This document shows positions 13,706 to 17,271 of a DNA stretch of 17,271 nucleotides, piece after piece. The notes under the pieces were generated by a model. The model was not told where the DNA came from. It searched no databases and saw only the letters and a list, made by a program, of their open reading frames with translations. This stretch comes from Verrucomicrobiota bacterium (GTDB lineage Bacteria > Verrucomicrobiota > Verrucomicrobiia > Opitutales > Opitutaceae), in the NCBI GenBank assembly GCA_023443985.1, contig JAEZSJ010000097.1, forward strand, positions 1-17,271, written 5' to 3'. Made by a program: the position numbers and the translations under genes. Every line of letters starts with the position of its first letter. The stretch's first letter is position 1.

Positions 13706-14146
13706 ATGCCGATCTTCAAGAGCGGCCATACTGAGATCGAAAACCTCCGCCTGGAGGCTTCGTCCGACCATCTGCGCAGTTTCTTCCGCGTTCGAATCCG
13801 CGAGTGGAGGCATCCGCTGTACAGCGGTGAGTGTTTCACGATCGGTGTCTTCGACGACCTGATCGACGCGATCACGCCGGAAACCGCGTTCGCGCTTCTT
13901 CCAACTGCAATCGCGATCGCTCAAGAATCGTCGGGGTCGGAAATCCAAACCACTGCGCTCGCCCTCATCGAGGATCTCGCCCGGAAATCGGATACAACCG
14001 AAATCCCGGCCGGACTGTCGGATCTACTCCGATCCATGGATTCGACGCAACCACACGAGGCCCGCCAAGCCATCGCCGGAATCCAGACGTGGTACCGCTG
14101 CGGCAACCCCAATATTCCTGCCGCGAAGGCGCCTTTGACGCCCTGA
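13706..14146 (+). CDS. Hypothetical protein, 146 aa, inserted between regulator and kinase genes
   Basis: I do not recognise this protein. It starts 3 bp after the regulator stop codon and ends 60 bp before the kinase start, so it probably shares their transcript. It has no signal peptide, membrane span or obvious metal or nucleotide motif. The N-terminal third is basic and aromatic (LRSFFRVRIREW, 23-34); the middle (about 50-95) looks alpha-helical (TAFALLPTAIAIAQESS, then ALALIEDLARKSDTTEIP). Base use is unlike the neighbours: 216 of 360 bases in 13741-14100 are G or C (60%), against 82 of 120 (68%) in 14521-14640. Codons such as CAT, ACT, GTT, AGT, CGA, AGG and TGT, rare in the flanking genes, appear early. 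This suggests acquisition or relaxed constraint. Roles such as an immunity protein or modulator of the two-component system are only guesses. Confidence 0.7.
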   Translation: MPIFKSGHTEIENLRLEASSDHLRSFFRVRIREWRHPLYSGECFTIGVFDDLIDAITPETAFALLPTAIAIAQESSGSEIQTTALALIEDLARKSDTTEIPAGLSDLLRSMDSTQPHEARQAIAGIQTWYRCGNPNIPAAKAPLTP

Positions 14147-14206
14147 GGCGGTACCGCTCTCCACCACGCCTCTCTGGTCACCACCTCCGCGACACCCCGA
14201 TTCCCC

Positions 14207-15562
14207 GTGCCTCCCAGCCCCCAGCCCCGTCGCCCCAGACGTGAATCCCCCTTCGACCGGCGCCTGCTCTGGCTGGTGCTCGGCTCGGGTGCGCCGGCGA
14301 TCGCAACCGCGATGACGCTTCTTCTGGTGGACGACTTCACCACGCGCACCCGCTGGACGCTCGGCGTGTTCATCGTCGGGTGCTGGTTCTTCGGTGCGTT
14401 GCTCGTGCGCGAGAAGGTCGTCCGCCCGCTCCAGACCATCGCCAACCTGCTCGCCGCGCTGCGCGAGGGCGATTTCTCGATCCGCGCGCGCCGCCTGCCG
14501 CCCGACGACCCGGTCGGCGGCGTGCACGCCGAGATCAACTCCCTCGGCACCGTCCTCCGCGAGCAGCGCCTCGTCGCCATGGAGGCCACCGCGCTCCTGC
14601 GCACCGTCATGGCCGAGATCGATGTCGCCATCTTCGCCTTCGACGAGACCGGCCTGCTGCGCCTCATCAACCGCTCCGGCCAGGAGTTGCTCGCCCAGCC
14701 GGCCGAGCGCGTCATCGGCCGCAGCGCCGCCGAACTCGGCCTCGAGACCTGCCTCGACGGCGAGGCCACGCGCGTCCTGCCGCTCACCTTTCCCGGCGGC
14801 CAGGGCCGCTGGGGCATGCGCCGCACCTCGTTCCGCGAACGCGGCCTGCCGCACCAGCTCATCGTCATCGCCGACCTCACCCGCGCCCTTCGCGACGAGG
14901 AGCTCAAGGCCTGGCAGAAACTCGTGCGCGTGCTCGGCCACGAGCTCAACAACTCCCTCGCCCCCATCAAATCCCTCGCCGGCAGCCTCGGCACGATGCT
15001 CAAGCGCAAGCCCGCCGACTGGGAGGCCGACATGCAGCACGGCCTCGAGATCATCTCCACGCGCGCCGAGGGCCTCGCGCGGTTCATGGAGTCCTACGCG
15101 CGGCTCGCGCGCCTGCCCCAGCCCACCCTCGCGCCCGCCGACCTCTGCGCCGTCATCCGCCGCGCCGCCTCGCTCGAGACCCGCGCCCCCGTCCACCTCG
15201 CCGACTGTCCGCCGCTCTCGATCGAGATCGACGCCGCGCAAATCGAGCAACTGCTCATCAACGTGCTCAAGAACGCCGCCGAGGCCGCACGCGAGACCGG
15301 CGGCGCCGTACACGTGAACTGGTCGACCACCGCCAACGAGGCCGTGGTCCAGATCGCCGACGACGGCCCCGGCATCGCCAACCCGTCGAACCTTTTCGTG
15401 CCGTTCTTCACCACGAAGCCCGGCGGCTCCGGCATCGGCCTCGTGCTCTGTCGCCAAATTGTGGAGAACCACGGCGGCGCCTTCACGCTCACGAACCGCA
15501 CCGACCGCACCGGCGGCGTCGCCACGATCCGACTACCCCTTCGGCGCCCCCCCGCCGCCTAG
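14207..15562 (+). CDS. NtrY-like membrane sensor histidine kinase
   Basis: This 451-aa kinase has two membrane spans (about 20-40 and 50-68) with only a short loop between, a HAMP region (about 69-120), a PAS-like domain (about 125-225) and a kinase core. The H-box is VLGHELNNSLAPIKSLAGSL with phosphoacceptor His245. The ATPase domain has the N-box LINVLKNAAEAA (Asn352, Asn356), G1 DDGPGI (385-390) and G2 PGGSGIGL (405-412). The HELNNSLAPIKSL form is that of NtrY-type kinases paired with NtrC-type regulators. The tiny periplasmic loop suggests sensing in the membrane or cytosol. The start is GTG at 14207; the first 18 residues are proline- and arginine-rich. Its likely partner is the regulator at 12332-13702, separated by the 146-aa gene. 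Confidence 0.93.
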   Translation: MPPSPQPRRPRRESPFDRRLLWLVLGSGAPAIATAMTLLLVDDFTTRTRWTLGVFIVGCWFFGALLVREKVVRPLQTIANLLAALREGDFSIRARRLPPDDPVGGVHAEINSLGTVLREQRLVAMEATALLRTVMAEIDVAIFAFDETGLLRLINRSGQELLAQPAERVIGRSAAELGLETCLDGEATRVLPLTFPGGQGRWGMRRTSFRERGLPHQLIVIADLTRALRDEELKAWQKLVRVLGHELNNSLAPIKSLAGSLGTMLKRKPADWEADMQHGLEIISTRAEGLARFMESYARLARLPQPTLAPADLCAVIRRAASLETRAPVHLADCPPLSIEIDAAQIEQLLINVLKNAAEAARETGGAVHVNWSTTANEAVVQIADDGPGIANPSNLFVPFFTTKPGGSGIGLVLCRQIVENHGGAFTLTNRTDRTGGVATIRLPLRRPPAA

Positions 15563-15877
15563 CCCCACCCCGCCGACGGACGGCCCCGTGGCGCGACTCA
15601 TCAGACCGCGCCCGGCCGGCGCCGCGGGCAGGGGGATGCGTGGCCAGCGATCGGCCACCGCAGCGGGCACCCCGAGGTCTCGGCTTCGCTGTCCTGCTCA
15701 GGCGAACGCCCCCAAAAAGGGTCTGCTCCGCCGCCGCACGCCCTCCGGTTGCCCCGCCCAGCCCTCCCGCGCCCCCGCCCGGCCCGCCGGCCGGAATTCA
15801 AGTTGGCTCTACCTCGCCGGTCGCGAAACTACGCCCGCAACCCCGCCGCACCCAACCTCTCAACGAGACGCCTACTC
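15563..15877. other. Non-coding gap between the kinase and the vWA gene
   Basis: I see no gene here; it is very C-rich on the plus strand. A perfect hairpin GTGGCC-AGCGATC-GGCCAC lies at 15640-15658, about 78 bp after the kinase stop, and may end that transcript, though no T-run follows. A 12-bp palindrome CCGAG-GT-CTCGG lies at 15672-15683. The promoter of the vWA gene should be in the right half; a short AT-richer patch at about 15793-15812 is the only hint. Confidence 0.45.
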
Positions 15878-17271
15878 ATGCGCTTCCTCGCCCTGGTCCG
15901 TCCGTTCGCCGCGTTCGCGCTGCTCTCCCTCGCCCTCCGCAGCCTCGCCGCCCCGCAGCAACTCGCCCCGGGCGCCGAGCTGAAGCTTGAACTCTCCCCC
16001 ACCGCCCCCAAGGCCGAGTTCACGTTCGCCAACGACGCCACCCGTCTCCTCGCACTACGCGTCGCCACGGCCGCAGGTACGAACGCCGTGCGCTTCAAGG
16101 CCAAGGCGTCCGCCCAATTCGGCGCCTATACCGCCGGCAGCGACTTCGGCTGGAACTTCGACCCCGCTCGGGCCGCCAGCCAACTCTGGGATACGCTTCC
16201 GCACCTGCCCGCCACCTGGCAGATCGAGGTCGCCATCAACGGCAAACCCACCGGCCCCGTCTCCCTCACCGTCCGCCTCGAAGACCAAGGTGCCGCGCCG
16301 GAGATGCGCTGGGGCGACGCGCCCGGCACGCTGCTCGTGCGCAATGCCGGCCAATCCCGTCTCTCCGCGTTGCCGGAGCCGAACCTCAAGCTCCGCCACC
16401 CACTCTACAAGTCCGGCACCGTCGCGCCCGACATCACCCCAGCCGGCGATGCACTCTTCCGCCTCCCCGCCGGCATCTGGCAACTCGCCGCGGCCGGCGG
16501 CGAGGGCGTGGCCGAACTGCGCTCCGCGTTGATCCCCGTCTCCAGCGGCGGCGAGACCGTCGTCGACTGGCCGCAGATGCGCGCCCTCGAAGGCGAGGAG
16601 TCCAAGGGCCTCTCCGAACTCGTCCTGCGCGACGTCACCGCCGACGGCGCCACCGGCACGATGCTCGTCGCCGCACCGATGTTCGCCGAGGCGCCGAAAC
16701 CCGAGAGCGTGCGCATCCTCGAGGGTGGCCAACCGGGCGAAGTGCTCTCGGTCGAGCCGATCCCGGCCAAACTCCACGTGGTCGTGCTCTTCGACTCCTC
16801 GTTCTCGATGCGGAAGATCTTCGGCGAGGCGCAGAACGCCGCGCTTCGCTTCGTCGAGCAACTCCCGCCCGACTGCACCGTCGATTTCTTCGACTTCGAC
16901 ACGAAGGTGAAGGAACTCGCCGCCCCCGACCGAGCCGCTCTGCTCGACGCCATCCGTGGCATCAAGTCCGACGGCTCCACCAAGCTCTACGACTCGATCA
17001 TGAAGGGCCTGCCGAAGTGCGCCGCCCACCGCCGCAGCGCCGTGGTTGTCTTCACCGACGGCTTCGACGCCCAGGTCGAGGATCCCGGCTACGGCAGCCG
17101 CGCCTCGCAGGAGCAAGTGTTCGAAGCCGTCACGACTTCGAAGATACCGCTCTTCACCATCGCCTACGGCGAGAAACCCGACGAGCAGACGCTCCAGCAA
17201 CTCGCGACGCTCTCCGGCGGCGCCTACTACCGCGCGCAGGCCGACACCATCGGCACCGTCTTCGACCAGAT
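15878..17271 (+). CDS. Secreted von Willebrand factor A domain protein (partial, 3' end outside window)
   Basis: The visible 464 codons begin with a signal peptide (1-25, FAAFALLSLALRSLAA). A beta-rich region of about 270 residues without a recognised domain follows, then a vWA domain from about 299. The metal-binding MIDAS motif is complete: DSSFS (Asp306, Ser308, Ser310), Thr368 in DGSTKLYDS and Asp394 in VVVFTDGFD. It resembles the acidobacterial VWFA-related proteins in the vWA part. It is likely an exported protein that binds partners through a divalent metal. The reading frame stays open to the window end, so C-terminal domains are unknown. No Shine-Dalgarno precedes the ATG at 15878, chosen because it begins the signal peptide. 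Confidence 0.88.
   Translation, partial: MRFLALVRPFAAFALLSLALRSLAAPQQLAPGAELKLELSPTAPKAEFTFANDATRLLALRVATAAGTNAVRFKAKASAQFGAYTAGSDFGWNFDPARAASQLWDTLPHLPATWQIEVAINGKPTGPVSLTVRLEDQGAAPEMRWGDAPGTLLVRNAGQSRLSALPEPNLKLRHPLYKSGTVAPDITPAGDALFRLPAGIWQLAAAGGEGVAELRSALIPVSSGGETVVDWPQMRALEGEESKGLSELVLRDVTADGATGTMLVAAPMFAEAPKPESVRILEGGQPGEVLSVEPIPAKLHVVVLFDSSFSMRKIFGEAQNAALRFVEQLPPDCTVDFFDFDTKVKELAAPDRAALLDAIRGIKSDGSTKLYDSIMKGLPKCAAHRRSAVVVFTDGFDAQVEDPGYGSRASQEQVFEAVTTSKIPLFTIAYGEKPDEQTLQQLATLSGGAYYRAQADTIGTVFDQ

Noticed and set aside
12146..13948. Minus-strand open frame of 600 codons opposite the response regulator
   Set aside because: The sense strand encodes a complete NtrC-type protein. The antisense product is low-complexity and spans into the next gene.
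14091..14158. Repeated GGTACCGCT at 14091 and 14150 as target-site duplication of an insertion
   Set aside because: Both copies lie at the 3' side of the 146-aa gene rather than flanking it, and a 9-bp match 59 bp apart is not rare enough to support an insertion.
14024..15472. Minus-strand open frame of 482 codons opposite the kinase
   Set aside because: It lacks any domain and lies over a complete histidine kinase; explained by GC-rich codon bias.

Overview
The window is high-GC bacterial chromosome with no rRNA, tRNA, CRISPR array, insertion sequence or phage gene that I can see. The best guess for the source is a Verrucomicrobia member near Opitutales. The reasons are an orphan MacB/FtsX permease of the duplicated type, mostly weak or absent Shine-Dalgarno sequences, and a lexA operator of the form TGCTC-N4-GAGCA. 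That operator resembles the TGTTC-N4-GAACA motif I recall for Verrucomicrobia LexA. The assignment is inference and no marker gene settles it.

Left part, all minus strand (1-9333). A DNA-damage cassette runs lexA > imuA > imuB, with imuB cut by the window edge. A near-perfect 20-bp operator palindrome touches the lexA start codon, and imuA and imuB overlap by ATGA. Upstream lie an 807-aa orphan FtsX/MacB permease without an ATPase, a 720-aa methyl-accepting chemotaxis protein with a periplasmic double-Cache sensor, a 166-aa secreted single-Cache protein, a 283-aa secreted DUF4097 protein built on DTSGGS repeats, and a Tat-exported Gfo/Idh/MocA oxidoreductase. GC-rich hairpins lacking a U-tract close several of these genes.

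Middle part (9334-12330). A structured leader precedes a plus-strand pair cheX-cheY (CheC/CheX-type phosphatase and single-domain response regulator). A minus-strand secreted SGNH esterase resembling PAF acetylhydrolase follows. A divergent 84-aa membrane miniprotein has a strong ribosome binding site and sits just after a 20-bp palindrome.

Right part, plus strand (12332-17271). A sigma-54 activator response regulator (GAFTDA instead of GAFTGA) and an NtrY-like membrane histidine kinase form a two-component pair. Between them is an unrecognised 146-aa gene of lower G+C and different codon usage, 3 bp after the regulator. The window ends inside a secreted von Willebrand factor A protein.

Functionally the region mixes SOS mutagenesis, chemosensory signalling (MCP, Cache protein, CheX, CheY), envelope proteins and one two-component system. 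I did not find a clearly new multi-gene system. The points most worth checking are the unknown gene inside the two-component operon, the lexA operator placement, the structured cheX leader and the Cache/MCP neighbourhood.
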